Under the pieces are notes generated by a model. The model saw nothing but the letters and a program-made list of their open reading frames with translations, ran no database searches and was not told the DNA's origin. 64,000 bases of DNA from Mycobacterium sp. Root135. GTDB taxonomy: Bacteria > Actinomycetota > Actinomycetes > Mycobacteriales > Mycobacteriaceae. The position numbers and the translations under genes were made by a program. Of this stretch, positions 29,703-39,153 are shown in pieces; position 1 is the stretch's first letter, and the number at the start of each line of letters is the position of its first letter. The stretch lies in assembly GCF_001426545.1 (NCBI RefSeq), contig NZ_LMEZ01000008.1:352889-416888 (forward strand), written 5' to 3'.

Positions 29703-30572
29703 GTGAGTCTGGATGCCCAACAGCTGGCAGCCTTCGCCGCCGTCGTGGAGTTGGGTTCCTTCGACGCCGCGGCGACACGGTTGCACGTCACGCCGTCGGC
29801 GGTCAGCCAACGCATCAAGACGTTGGAGCACTCCGTCGGCCAGGTGTTGATCCGGCGTGAGAAACCCTGTACGGCAACGGCTGCCGGCATCCCGCTGCTG
29901 CGGTTGGCGGCCCAGACAGCACTGCTGGAGGCCGAAGCGCTCGCCGAGATGACCGGGCTCCCCGACCGGCTCACCCGCGTCGCGCTCGCGGTCAACGCCG
30001 ACTCGATGGCGACCTGGTTCACCGACGTGTTCGGAGAACTGCCCCACGTGTTGTTCGACGTTCGAATCGAAGACCAGGATCGCTCGGCCCGGTTGCTGCG
30101 CGAGGGAGCCGTGATGGGTGCGGTGACCACCGAGCGCACCCCGGTGGCCGGGTGCCGGACGCAGCCGCTCGGCGTGATGCGGTACCTCCCGGTGGCCAGC
30201 CCCGACTTCGTCGACCGGCATCTCCGGGACGGCGTCACCGCGGCGACGATGGCCGCGGCGCCGTCGTTGGCGTGGAATCACGACGACGCACTACAGGACT
30301 CGTTGCTTCGCAAGCTGTTTCGTCGGTCCGTGTCGCGTCCGGTGCACTACGTGCCGACCTCGGAGGGCTTCCGGGCGGCGACGACGGTCGGACTGGGGTG
30401 GGCCATGTACCCGGAGCGCGCCGCAGCGGAGTCGTTGGCCGACGGCACGTTCGTCAGGATCGCCGACGCGCACCTCGACGTCCCGCTGTTCTGGCAGTGC
30501 TGGAAGCTCGACAGCCCGGTCGTCGACGCGGTGACCGACGCGGTGCGGGCGGCCGCGGCGTCGTTGAGGTAG
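29703..30572 (+). CDS. lysG: LysR-family regulator of the LysG/ArgP group
   Basis: A 289-residue LysR-type protein. The N-terminal winged helix-turn-helix (residues 3-60) has AATRLHVTPSAVSQRIKTLE near residue 24, and the effector domain covers about 85-289. ArgP/LysG proteins bind lysine or arginine and activate the divergent exporter. Start is GTG at 29703. Divergence from lysE supports the assignment. Confidence 0.88.
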   Translation: MSLDAQQLAAFAAVVELGSFDAAATRLHVTPSAVSQRIKTLEHSVGQVLIRREKPCTATAAGIPLLRLAAQTALLEAEALAEMTGLPDRLTRVALAVNADSMATWFTDVFGELPHVLFDVRIEDQDRSARLLREGAVMGAVTTERTPVAGCRTQPLGVMRYLPVASPDFVDRHLRDGVTAATMAAAPSLAWNHDDALQDSLLRKLFRRSVSRPVHYVPTSEGFRAATTVGLGWAMYPERAAAESLADGTFVRIADAHLDVPLFWQCWKLDSPVVDAVTDAVRAAAASLR

Positions 30573-30637
30573 CTCGGCTGCCGCCGTCGACGCGGTGGTG
30601 TTGGCTGCGGGCGGATTCGTGCCGTCGTAATCGGCGG

Positions 30638-32284
30638 TCAGTGCCGATTCGACGTCGCGGTGGCGTCCGGCCGGGGTGCGAAACGGGTCTGCCCGGGTCC
30701 CGCGGCCTTGGCCACGTACATCGCCGCGTCGGCGTCGCGGAGCAGTTCCAACGCCTCCCGGTGCTCGACGGCCTCTACCACGGCAACTCCGATGCTCGCG
30801 GTCACGGCGACGGTGGCCCCTCTGTAGTTGACGGGAGTCGCCGCGGCGCAGTGCAATTCGAGGATCAGTCCGTCGACGGTCCGTCGGTCGACGGGCGCGA
30901 AGAGCAGCACGAGGAACTCGTCGCCGGCCAGCCGTGCGATGACGTCGTGGTCGCTCAGGGTGTCGCGCATGCGCGCGGCGACCGTGGTCAGTACCGCGTC
31001 ACCTGCGCCGTGCCCGTGTGAGTCGTTGACGGCCTTCACCTTGTCCAAGTCCACGAACAACACTGCCTGGACGCGACGATCGGCGTCGGGGGCGATGGCG
31101 CTCGCCAGCCGACTTAGCGCGTAGGCCCGGTTGCGCAGACCGGTCATGGTGTCGTGACCGGCGGCGTGGGTCAGTTCCTCCCGGGCCAGCACCTGTGCCG
31201 TCACGTCGACGAAGGTGCAGAGGATCGGCGATCTCGGCGGGTCGTGCTGGTTCAGCAGCCGGACGCTCATGGACAGCCAGAGCCGACTGCCGTCCTGGCG
31301 ATCGACGCCGATCACGTGATCTGTCTGCGGCGCACCGGATTCGAGCGTCAGTTGGATCGCCTTCAGTTCTCCGGCGATGAGTTTTCCGTCCTGGTCGAAG
31401 ACGGGAATGTCGGCGGCGAATGGCGAGGTGCCTTCGGCGACGCCCTCGAAGATGCGCCACGCCGTCGGGTTGGCCGACGTCATCACTCCGTCCGGATCGA
31501 ACACCACCACGCCGGCGTCCATGGCCGTGACCACGGACTCGAAGTGGCGCTCGGCGCGACGCAGGGCGGTCATGTCCGCGCATACGAGGACATGACCGTT
31601 GTCGGTTTCGGCGGCGGACACGCGAACCGATCGCATTGCGCCGTCGGCGGCGAAGTGCGTGGTCTGCAGTACGCCGCCAAGTGCCAGGACCGACCGAGCG
31701 TCGAGGCTGGTGCCGACGGCCTCGCTCACCGGCCGTTCCAGTACGTCACCGAGGCGGCGGCCGTAGATCGTCTCGGCGGCGGCGTTCCAACTGGTCACCA
31801 CGCCCTCTGCCGTGACGCCGATGACCGCGTCGCTGACGTGGTCCAGCAGGGCCGCCTGACACTTGAGGAGCGTGGCGGCCTTGGCGCTGGTCAGGTCGCG
31901 GAAGGTGGTGACGATCGCCGGCCGGCCGTCCCAGTCGAAGCGCATCGAGGTGGCCTCCACGTCGCGCGCGGCTCGTCGGGGTCGGCCCATCACGACCTCC
32001 GAGGGCGTCGAGGAGTCGCCCTCCCTTTGCAGGTCGGAGAGTCGGCGTTCGACGCCGGGGTAGGAGTCTTCGTGGACGAATTCCGAGACTTGCCGGCCGA
32101 CCAGCCCGACGGCAGGATCAACGCTCATCCAGCGCACGGCCGCGGCGTTCGCGAAGACGATCGTCCCGTCCGCGTGAACGCAGATGCCGTCCGACGACAT
32201 CTCCGCCAGGCGCTCGAAGCGATTTTGGAAGATTCGTGCGTCGTCGGAGCACGGATCGGCGGAATCCGTGTCATCGCTCCCCAT
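30638..32284 (-). CDS. PAS-PAS-PAS-GGDEF putative diguanylate cyclase
   Basis: A 548-residue soluble signalling protein with three PAS domains (about residues 20-135, 140-255, 260-378) and a C-terminal GGDEF domain (about 385-540). Active-site features are DLDKVKAVND for metal and nucleotide and the signature AGDEF, an accepted variant of GGDEF, so cyclic-di-GMP synthesis is plausible. No EAL domain is present. PAS domains without membrane helices suggest a cytoplasmic redox or ligand cue. Start at 32284 or 32305. Confidence 0.87.
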   Translation of the reverse strand: MGSDDTDSADPCSDDARIFQNRFERLAEMSSDGICVHADGTIVFANAAAVRWMSVDPAVGLVGRQVSEFVHEDSYPGVERRLSDLQREGDSSTPSEVVMGRPRRAARDVEATSMRFDWDGRPAIVTTFRDLTSAKAATLLKCQAALLDHVSDAVIGVTAEGVVTSWNAAAETIYGRRLGDVLERPVSEAVGTSLDARSVLALGGVLQTTHFAADGAMRSVRVSAAETDNGHVLVCADMTALRRAERHFESVVTAMDAGVVVFDPDGVMTSANPTAWRIFEGVAEGTSPFAADIPVFDQDGKLIAGELKAIQLTLESGAPQTDHVIGVDRQDGSRLWLSMSVRLLNQHDPPRSPILCTFVDVTAQVLAREELTHAAGHDTMTGLRNRAYALSRLASAIAPDADRRVQAVLFVDLDKVKAVNDSHGHGAGDAVLTTVAARMRDTLSDHDVIARLAGDEFLVLLFAPVDRRTVDGLILELHCAAATPVNYRGATVAVTASIGVAVVEAVEHREALELLRDADAAMYVAKAAGPGQTRFAPRPDATATSNRH

Positions 32285-32376
32285 GCATGGCCCCCGAGCG
32301 CTCATCGAACGCTTTCCAGGCTACGTGCCGTCCTGGTCCCGCAACGAACAATGCGCCGATGGGGGAATCGGCCGAC

Positions 32377-35244
32377 TCACCAGCCCGTGGCGAGAACCCG
32401 CTGGAGTGAGTCCACGAAGTAGTCCACCGATTCCTTAGAGATGACCATGGGCGGCTTGATCTTGAACACGTTTAGGTAGTCGCCGGTGGGTTGCATGACG
32501 ACCCCGAGAGTAAGCAGGCGGTCGCAGATCGCGGCGGTCTCCTCGGTAGCTGGTTCGAGAGTGACTCGGTCGCGGACGAATTCGAGCCCCAGATAGAAGC
32601 CGGAGCCGTGGACGGTGCCGATGATCGGGTGGTCGTCGGCCAGCGCGAGAAGGCGGGCCTTGAGGTGCGCTCCTACGACGCGCGCGTTTTCCTGCAGCCC
32701 TTCCTGTTCGATCACGTCGAGCACGGCCATGCCGATCGCCGACGAGACCGGTGAGCCACCCGTGGAGGAGAAGAAGTAGCCCTCCGTGCGGTAGCGCTCA
32801 GCGATGTCGCGGCGGGTGACGACGACGCCGATCGGTTGCCCGCCGCCCACGGACTTCGCGACGGCCACAACGTCGGGAACGGCGTTTTGCTGCTGGAAGC
32901 CCCAGAACCATTCGCCGAGCCGGCCGTAGCCGACCTGCACCTCGTCGGCGATAGCCAGGCCACCGTGCCTGCGCACCGCGGCGTACACCTGAGCCAGGTA
33001 GCCGTCGGGTAGCGCGACGCCGCCTGCGTTGCCGAAGTAGGACTCGCAGATGAAGCCGGCGGGAAGCTTTCCCGCGGCCGCCAAGTCGTCGAGGACCTGC
33101 ACGGCCTCGGGGGCGTAGCGGGCGGCGTCGGCACCGCGGTGCACGCCGCGATACGAGTTCGCCGCGTCGACCGTGTGCACCCACGACGGCCGCGTGGCAA
33201 GGGCATTGGGGTTGTCGGCGATCGACGTCGAGACCGCGTCACTGGCATAGGTCCAGCCGTGATACGCCTCGCGCATCGCCACGATGTCGGCACGTCCGGT
33301 CGCGGCCATCGCGATGCGGATCGCGAGATCCGTTGCCTCCGAACCGGAATTGACGAAGAACACCGTGTCGAGCTCGTCGGGCAGCGTTGCGGATATCCGG
33401 TCCGCATATTCGGCGATGACGCGATAGTTGAAGCGGGAGTTGGTGTTCAGCAGGTGCATCTGCCGGTTGGCCGCCTCGACCACCCTGGGGTGGGCGTGCC
33501 CGACCGAGGCGACGTTGTTGACCATGTCGAGGTAGACGCGGCCGTCGACGTCGGCGAGGTATTCCCGCCATCCCCGCTCGATGCGAGGCGGACGGGCGTA
33601 GTAGTGCTCCTGCACGTCGGCCAGTACGCGTTCACGCAGGGCGAGGGTGTCGTCGTCGACCTCGTCGACCGTTGCAGGCAGGCCGAGGCTCGGACCGGGA
33701 TCGCCGGCGAGAAGCTGCCAGCCGACGGCGTACGCCGACGGCACCCGAAGCGGCACTTCGCTCGAATCGGCGCGGGTGAACTGGACGTCTATCGGGGTGC
33801 GGGCCGGCAGCTGCCCCCGGTCCCCGCCGGTGAATCGCACGGCATGCGCGCCGGTGACGATCGTGAAGCCGTCTTCGGTCGGCTCGAGGCGGCCGTCGGT
33901 CGGGACGGCGACGGTGGTGTCCTCGGCGAGCCACAGGGTGAGCGCCGTGGGCACGGTGGCCGGCGCAGCGGGCGTGCGGGCAGGGGCGCCCGCCAGCCGT
34001 GGACGCCATGCTGGCGCGACCGCCGCGGGTGCGCCGCCGTCCAACGCCGCCAGAGCGGCGTCGCCGAGTGCTCCCTGGTTCAACCAACGGCCCTCGTCGT
34101 TGAGCCGTGACGTCGTCCCCGCGTCGAGAATGACCGCGCCAGCCAGGCCGTCGACCAGGGGAGCGACGACCCACGTCGGACCCAATCGGGGCGCGAAACC
34201 CAGTGCGTGACGGATGCATTCGCCCATCACCTCGAACGGCACCGACGCCGCCTGCCGGAGGACCTGGAACTCGCGTTCCAACGCGGCGTCTGCGTACGCG
34301 TTCTTCGCGTCGAGGCGAACCTGCTGGCGGCCGCTCAGTGCCAACACCACCCCGCGAAGGGCGACCAGCGGCCAAATCGCGTCGACCTCGTCCTCGCTGA
34401 GCGGGCGAATCGAGTGGAAGGCGACGATGGCGGGCAGTGTATGGGCTGGGGTGAGGCCGTCGTGATGCAGCAACGAGGAGACGGTGACGGCGATTTCGCC
34501 GACGGCCCACGATTCGGCGACGTCTCCGAAGTCGATGACGGCGTCGGGCAAGTCGCCGGGCCTACCGATCACATTGTCGTCGGTGATGTCGAAGTGCCCG
34601 AGCTGGGTGGGCAGGCGCGAGGACACCGCGTCGAGGCGGCGCTGCGCCGATTCGGCGACGGCGGAGGCGAACTGGCGCACCTCGGTGTCGGACTCGTCGG
34701 GTGCGAGCGTCGCGATGACGCGCTCGGCGTGGCGCAGATCCCACTGCAGCACGCGGTCGGACGCCGGGTGGCTGAGGTCGGCGAGCGCGACGCTCACCTT
34801 CGCCGCGAGCTCTCCCATCCGGGCCACCGTGGCGGGGGAGAGGTAGCCCGACCCCATCAGGGTGGTGCCGGAGACGTGGGTGATGACGCGGGCGTGGATG
34901 CGGCCCTGAGAGGTGTTCCACCATGCGGACATCGGTCCACGCGGGCCCTCGACCACCTGAGGGACTCGCAGCGTCGGCTCGCGCTCGGCGACGGTCGCGG
35001 CGGCGAGGTCCTGCAAGTCGATCTCGGCCTCGCTGAAGACGGGGTTGCTGAGCTTGAGGACGCCGATCGGCGCGGTGTTCGCGACGTCGGACACCACGAA
35101 GTTCTGATCCTGCTGACTCCCCAGTTCGGTGACGTGGCAGGCCATCCCGAACGTTTCGTCCATCAGGCGCCGAGCCTCGTCGATCGAGAGGGTCGGCGTG
35201 GGCAGCTCGGGGTTGGCGAAGAAGTTGAAAACCTGCTCGGTCAT
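32377..35244 (-). CDS. Fusion of APH/choline-kinase-like kinase and class-III aminotransferase, 955 aa
   Basis: A three-part protein. Residues about 1-340 are a phosphotransferase (APH) domain with the catalytic loop GHFDITDDN and a DFG-like IDFGDV. Residues about 400-500 are a beta-rich linker that looks like a degenerate M23/lipoyl-type domain. Residues about 530-955 are a class-III PLP aminotransferase with [10 protein letters not shown], an [11 protein letters not shown] motif and the PLP Lys797 (AVAKSVGGG). All key residues are visible in both enzymes. Similar fusions resemble the phospholyase/aminotransferase group that acts on phosphorylated amines. It follows the amidase gene by 44 bases. 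Substrate is unknown; a phosphorylated amine or amino alcohol is a fair guess. Confidence 0.85.
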   Translation of the reverse strand: MTEQVFNFFANPELPTPTLSIDEARRLMDETFGMACHVTELGSQQDQNFVVSDVANTAPIGVLKLSNPVFSEAEIDLQDLAAATVAEREPTLRVPQVVEGPRGPMSAWWNTSQGRIHARVITHVSGTTLMGSGYLSPATVARMGELAAKVSVALADLSHPASDRVLQWDLRHAERVIATLAPDESDTEVRQFASAVAESAQRRLDAVSSRLPTQLGHFDITDDNVIGRPGDLPDAVIDFGDVAESWAVGEIAVTVSSLLHHDGLTPAHTLPAIVAFHSIRPLSEDEVDAIWPLVALRGVVLALSGRQQVRLDAKNAYADAALEREFQVLRQAASVPFEVMGECIRHALGFAPRLGPTWVVAPLVDGLAGAVILDAGTTSRLNDEGRWLNQGALGDAALAALDGGAPAAVAPAWRPRLAGAPARTPAAPATVPTALTLWLAEDTTVAVPTDGRLEPTEDGFTIVTGAHAVRFTGGDRGQLPARTPIDVQFTRADSSEVPLRVPSAYAVGWQLLAGDPGPSLGLPATVDEVDDDTLALRERVLADVQEHYYARPPRIERGWREYLADVDGRVYLDMVNNVASVGHAHPRVVEAANRQMHLLNTNSRFNYRVIAEYADRISATLPDELDTVFFVNSGSEATDLAIRIAMAATGRADIVAMREAYHGWTYASDAVSTSIADNPNALATRPSWVHTVDAANSYRGVHRGADAARYAPEAVQVLDDLAAAGKLPAGFICESYFGNAGGVALPDGYLAQVYAAVRRHGGLAIADEVQVGYGRLGEWFWGFQQQNAVPDVVAVAKSVGGGQPIGVVVTRRDIAERYRTEGYFFSSTGGSPVSSAIGMAVLDVIEQEGLQENARVVGAHLKARLLALADDHPIIGTVHGSGFYLGLEFVRDRVTLEPATEETAAICDRLLTLGVVMQPTGDYLNVFKIKPPMVISKESVDYFVDSLQRVLATGW

Positions 35245-35288
35245 GGGTGTTTCGTCACTCTCTCTCGAAGACGGTGCGGCCGACGCGC

Positions 35289-37283
35289 TCACAGCGGTGA
35301 CCCGGCGGTGCTGGCAAGTGTCCCGGCCACGGCGCCGTCGGCGCTGCGGGCGACGACGACGATCAATGGTCCGTATGGTGCGCGCCACTCGCTGTGCGGG
35401 GCGCGGTGGCCGTTCCCCGGGATGGTGCCGGTGGCAACGCCCTCGGTGAAGTCGAGCCGCACGCGAACCCCGTCGACGAAGGCCTCGACGTCCGCTGCGG
35501 CACCAGTGGTCACCTCGACGCGGAAGGTGAGTTCGTCGACGCCGACGACGGCAACGGATAGTTCGCCGTCGGCGCTGTCGAGCGGGCGCTCGAAGACTCG
35601 CTCGTCGGACAGCGCGGGGGTGCGGGCGGGCGCGACGCGTCGAGTCCGGAGCGCCTCGACGGAGCGCCCGAGGCGCAGCAGGGTGGTGTCCGAATAGGCG
35701 GCGCCGGCCACGGTCAGTCCGACGGGCATCCCGGTGTCGTCCATCGTGCCCATCGGGATCGTCACGGTGGGAATGCCAAGGTGGCGGGGGACCAGGTTGC
35801 CGTTGGACACCCACACCCCGTTGCGCCAGGCGACGTCGGCCGAGGCGGGGTTCACGTCGGCGTCGGCGGGGCCGACGTCGGCGGCCGCCGGGAAGACGAC
35901 AGCGTCGAATCCGTTGGCGTGCAACCACTCCTCGAAGTCGACGCGACGCGTCTCCTCGAGCCCACGCATCCCCGCCTCCACGAACGGGATGTCGTGCCAC
36001 GGCGTCACTCCGTCGGCGGCGAGGTGCACGTAGTCCGCGAGGTCGTAGGCGACGTCGAACGGGAGGACGCCGTACTGATCCGGCAGGGCACCAGTGGGCG
36101 CCGGGAAGATGCGGGCGGGATCAACCTCGGACATGCCGCTGAGGCCTGGCTGACCGTTCGACCGCAGGAACCCGTCGAATGCCCAGACCGACAGCGCGCC
36201 GAGCTCCTGGGAGAGGAATTCGGCGGGAACGATGCCGCGGTCGACCATCGTCCGGGATTCCGGATGTAGGCCCTCGTAGTTCTCGACGACGGGGAAGTCG
36301 GTCTCGACGACCTCCGCGCCGGCAGCCACCAGATCGTCACGCATGCTCTGCCACAGGGCCATCACCGAGTTGCGGGTGTGGATCGGGTGGGCGCTGCCGG
36401 GATCGCCGTTGACGTAGAGCCGGGGTACCGCGAGCCGAAGACCGCCCAACGGCAGCGTGGGTAGGCCGACGTACGACTCGGGCCGCACCTCGGACGCCGC
36501 GGGCAGGTCGACCCAGTCCTGCTGACGCCACAGGTCACCGTCGACGACCGGGTCGTCGGCCACGACGGCGTCGAGGAGGTGCAACAGGTCGTCGACCGAG
36601 CGGGCATGCGGTACGACGACGTCCATCGTGGGCACCAACGGCCAGTTTCCGCGTACCGAGATCACTCCGCGGGACGGGGTGTACGCGACCAGCGCGTTGT
36701 TCGACGCGGGAGCACGGCCGGAGGACCACGTCTCCTCGGCGAGACCGAACGCGGCGAAGCTCGCCGCCGTCGCCGTGCCGGAGCCGTTCGACGACCCCGA
36801 TCCGAACGCTGCCGTGAGAAACTCTGCGTTGTAAGGACTTTCGGCGCGGCCGTAGAGTCCGCGTTGCATTCCGCCGGCCGCCATGGGTGGCATGTTCGTC
36901 AGCCCGAGGCAGATCGCCCCGGCCGCGCGCAGCCGGGCGACGGCGAACGCGTCGTCGGTGGCGACGAGGCTCGCGAATGCCGGTGAACCGGCCGTCACGG
37001 GCAGGCCGCGCACCTTGTAGCTGGCCTTCGCCGTGAACGGGATGCCGTCTAGCGGACCGAGGGTCTGCCGGCGGGCTCGGCGAACGTCCGAGGCGCGAGC
37101 GTCCGCGAATGCCGACGGGTTGAGCACCGGCACCGAGTTCAGTGCGATCCCGGACCGGTCATAGTGGCCGATCCGGTTCAGGTAGCGCGCCACCAGTTCG
37201 ACGCTCGTCACCGTGCCGTCCGCGAGGGCGCCGCACAAGCGGTCGACGTCGGCCTCGGCGACGGTGAATTCGGCGATGATCAT
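35289..37283 (-). CDS. Amidase-signature family amidase with C-terminal beta domain
   Basis: A 664-residue amidase-signature (AS) hydrolase. The catalytic Lys lies in FTAKASYKV near residue 84 and the Ser-rich loop is GSGSSNGSGT near residue 162. The expected nucleophile region reads ETWSSGRAP rather than the common DTGGSIR. The AS domain ends near residue 530; the last 130 residues form a separate beta-rich domain, unusual for the family. It is followed in the same direction by the kinase-aminotransferase fusion and divergent from a TetR gene and agmatine deiminase. Hydrolysis of N-carbamoylputrescine or a related amide is a context-based idea only. Confidence 0.83.
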   Translation of the reverse strand: MIIAEFTVAEADVDRLCGALADGTVTSVELVARYLNRIGHYDRSGIALNSVPVLNPSAFADARASDVRRARRQTLGPLDGIPFTAKASYKVRGLPVTAGSPAFASLVATDDAFAVARLRAAGAICLGLTNMPPMAAGGMQRGLYGRAESPYNAEFLTAAFGSGSSNGSGTATAASFAAFGLAEETWSSGRAPASNNALVAYTPSRGVISVRGNWPLVPTMDVVVPHARSVDDLLHLLDAVVADDPVVDGDLWRQQDWVDLPAASEVRPESYVGLPTLPLGGLRLAVPRLYVNGDPGSAHPIHTRNSVMALWQSMRDDLVAAGAEVVETDFPVVENYEGLHPESRTMVDRGIVPAEFLSQELGALSVWAFDGFLRSNGQPGLSGMSEVDPARIFPAPTGALPDQYGVLPFDVAYDLADYVHLAADGVTPWHDIPFVEAGMRGLEETRRVDFEEWLHANGFDAVVFPAAADVGPADADVNPASADVAWRNGVWVSNGNLVPRHLGIPTVTIPMGTMDDTGMPVGLTVAGAAYSDTTLLRLGRSVEALRTRRVAPARTPALSDERVFERPLDSADGELSVAVVGVDELTFRVEVTTGAAADVEAFVDGVRVRLDFTEGVATGTIPGNGHRAPHSEWRAPYGPLIVVVARSADGAVAGTLASTAGSPL

Positions 37284-37291
37284 GACAGCAC

Positions 37292-37313
37292 TAAAACACA
37301 CGCTGTAGGTTTA
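37292..37313. promoter_or_regulatory. Weak AT-rich dyad between amidase and TetR genes
   Basis: TAAAACAC...GGTTTA forms an imperfect inverted repeat (14 of 22 positions symmetrical) in the only AT-rich part of the divergent intergenic region, just upstream of the amidase start. It could be the operator of the adjacent TetR regulator. The symmetry is modest. Confidence 0.28.
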
Positions 37314-37376
37314 CGGAATGGGCAAGGCGGCGACGCCAGCCGAGGCGTACCGGCGCCGGCCCGCTCACGCCCGCCC

Positions 37377-37393
37377 GAGAGGAGACGGACATC
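37377..37393 (+). promoter_or_regulatory. Strong Shine-Dalgarno followed by ATC start codon
   Basis: GAGAGGAG (37377-37384) stands 6 bases before ATC at 37391, ideal spacing for translation initiation. No in-frame ATG, GTG or TTG occurs between the upstream non-coding DNA and the first HTH helix of the TetR gene. This site decides its start. Confidence 0.6.
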
Positions 37394-38029
37394 GGACGAC
37401 CACCTCGCGCAATACTCAGTCGCGACCTCATCGCCCGCACCGCCCTGGCCCTGGTCGACCGGCACGGCGTAGAGGGTGCCAGCATGCGGCGCGTCGCGCA
37501 GAAACTGGGCGTGAACCCCACCTCGCTCTACAACCACGTCGCCGACCGGGCGGCGATGATCGAAGACCTTCGCGCCCTGGTGTCGGCCAACATAGATTCG
37601 GCGCCCCTGCGCGAACTGCCTTGGGAGGAAGGGCTTCTCGCGTGGGCCAGGTCCTACCGAGTGGCCTTCGCGCGGCATCACCGCGCGGTGCCCCTACTCA
37701 TGACCACACGTGCGTCCGCGCCGGTGTTGCTGGCGGAGTACGAGGACTTCGCTATCGCGGCAGAGGCAGTCGGGTGGCCGAGCGCGGAGGTATTACCGCT
37801 GTTGACCGCGTTCGAATCCTTCATCCTCGGCAGCGTGCTGGACATGTCCGGGCCCAGCATAGTGTTCGATCCGGCTGGCCAGGAGGAACGCTTCCCGCGC
37901 CTGGCCGCCGCCTACGAGACACTGCAGGACGAAGACCCCGACGATCCCATCGCCACTCGCGCGTTCGAGCGGGGTCTGGCGATGCTGGTCGCATCGGCAC
38001 GTCCGCCGCGCCCCAAGCGCAAACGATGA
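37391..38029 (+). CDS. TetR-family regulator with apparent ATC start
   Basis: A 212-residue TetR protein. The N-terminal HTH covers residues about 10-55 (RVAQKLGVNPTSLYNHV near 38), and the ligand domain follows. Using ATC at 37391 as start gives [M]GRPPRAILSRDLIARTALAL, a textbook TetR N-terminus, and a strong Shine-Dalgarno precedes it. The first ordinary start, ATG 37484, would delete the first HTH helix. It is divergent from the amidase/kinase-aminotransferase genes and 55 bases ahead of agmatine deiminase, so it probably regulates both sides. Either ATC is used or a base error or mutation altered an ATG. Confidence 0.75.
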   Translation: MGRPPRAILSRDLIARTALALVDRHGVEGASMRRVAQKLGVNPTSLYNHVADRAAMIEDLRALVSANIDSAPLRELPWEEGLLAWARSYRVAFARHHRAVPLLMTTRASAPVLLAEYEDFAIAAEAVGWPSAEVLPLLTAFESFILGSVLDMSGPSIVFDPAGQEERFPRLAAAYETLQDEDPDDPIATRAFERGLAMLVASARPPRPKRKR

Positions 38030-38084
38030 CCTACCTCGCGCGCAATCCCTTGCAAGCATTGATTCCTCGAGAAGGACGGTACTC

Positions 38085-39122
38085 ATGACCTGGCGCATGC
38101 CATCAGAAACGGCCCCCCACGACCGAACGTGGATGGCCTTCCCCCGGGAGGGCTTCACCATGGGCGACAGCGCCGCCGGGCGGGAGGAGTGCTACGCCGC
38201 GTGGACCGAGGTCGCGCACGCCGTCGCCGAATTCGAACCGGTCAGCATGGTGGTCGACCCCACCGAGATCGAGCGGGCACGACGAATGTTGTCCTCCGCG
38301 GTCGACATCGTCGAGTTGCCACTCGACGAATTCTGGATGCGTGACTTCGGGCCCACCTTCGTCGTCGACGACGACCGTCCCAATGTGCTTGGCGCAGTGG
38401 ACTGGACGTTCAACGGATGGGGCTCACCGGACTGGGCGGAATGGACGAAGTCGGCCGAGGTCGTCCGCGGGGTGGCCCCACTGGTCGGCGCCGAGATCGT
38501 CAGCTCGACGCTCGTCAACGAGGGCGGCGGGATCCACGTCGACGGAGCGGGAACGGTGTTGCTCACCGAGACGGTGCAGCTCGACCCGCGCCGGAATCCG
38601 TACGCCGACAAGCGTCGCGTCGAAGCGGAGCTGGAACGCACGATCGGGGCCACGCACGCAATCTGGCTGCGGCGCGGCCTTACTCGGGACTACGAGAGCC
38701 TTGGCACCAACGGCCACGTCGACATCGTGGCGACCATCCCGTCACCGGGCCGCCTCCTCGTGCACGCTCAAACCGACCCCGGGCACCCCGACCACGAGGT
38801 GAGCAGGGACGTCCGTGCCGCCCTCGAGGCGACGACGGACGCCGCGGGACGCACGTGGGACGTCGTCGACGTGCCCGCTCCGGCCACCCTTCGCGACGCC
38901 CATGGCTTCGTCGACTGGAGCTACGTCAACCACCACGTCGTCAACGGCGGCGTGATCGCCTGCGGTTTCGGAGAGTCGGTGGCCGACCAACGCGCCAGCG
39001 AATTGCTCGGCGAGGCCTACCCCGGTCGGCGGGTGGTGACCGTCGACGCGCGGCCGATCTTCGCGCGCGGCGGCGGCGTCCACTGCATCACGCAGCAGCA
39101 GCCCCGAGTCGGGGGGTCCTAG
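38085..39122 (+). CDS. aguA: Agmatine deiminase
   Basis: A 345-residue member of the Porphyromonas-type peptidylarginine deiminase family. Visible motifs are FWMRDFGPTFVV near residue 83, NEGGGIHVDG near 145, TNGHVDIVA near 208 and the catalytic Cys334 in GGGVHCITQQQP. It converts agmatine to N-carbamoylputrescine and ammonia. It is likely co-transcribed with the TetR gene. The enzymes across the divergent promoter would be candidates for the next steps. Confidence 0.9.
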   Translation: MTWRMPSETAPHDRTWMAFPREGFTMGDSAAGREECYAAWTEVAHAVAEFEPVSMVVDPTEIERARRMLSSAVDIVELPLDEFWMRDFGPTFVVDDDRPNVLGAVDWTFNGWGSPDWAEWTKSAEVVRGVAPLVGAEIVSSTLVNEGGGIHVDGAGTVLLTETVQLDPRRNPYADKRRVEAELERTIGATHAIWLRRGLTRDYESLGTNGHVDIVATIPSPGRLLVHAQTDPGHPDHEVSRDVRAALEATTDAAGRTWDVVDVPAPATLRDAHGFVDWSYVNHHVVNGGVIACGFGESVADQRASELLGEAYPGRRVVTVDARPIFARGGGVHCITQQQPRVGGS

Positions 39123-39153
39123 CGAGCCCACCCGGAAGAGTGGGGACCGATCC

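Noticed and set aside
35245-36000. Upstream extension of the kinase-aminotransferase frame into the amidase gene
   Set aside because: The sequence there is Arg-rich shadow of the amidase; MTEQVFNFF at 35244 starts the kinase domain.
37318-38088. ORF starting at ATG 37318 across the TetR gene
   Set aside because: Different frame from the HTH; its product is Arg/Pro-rich without domains.
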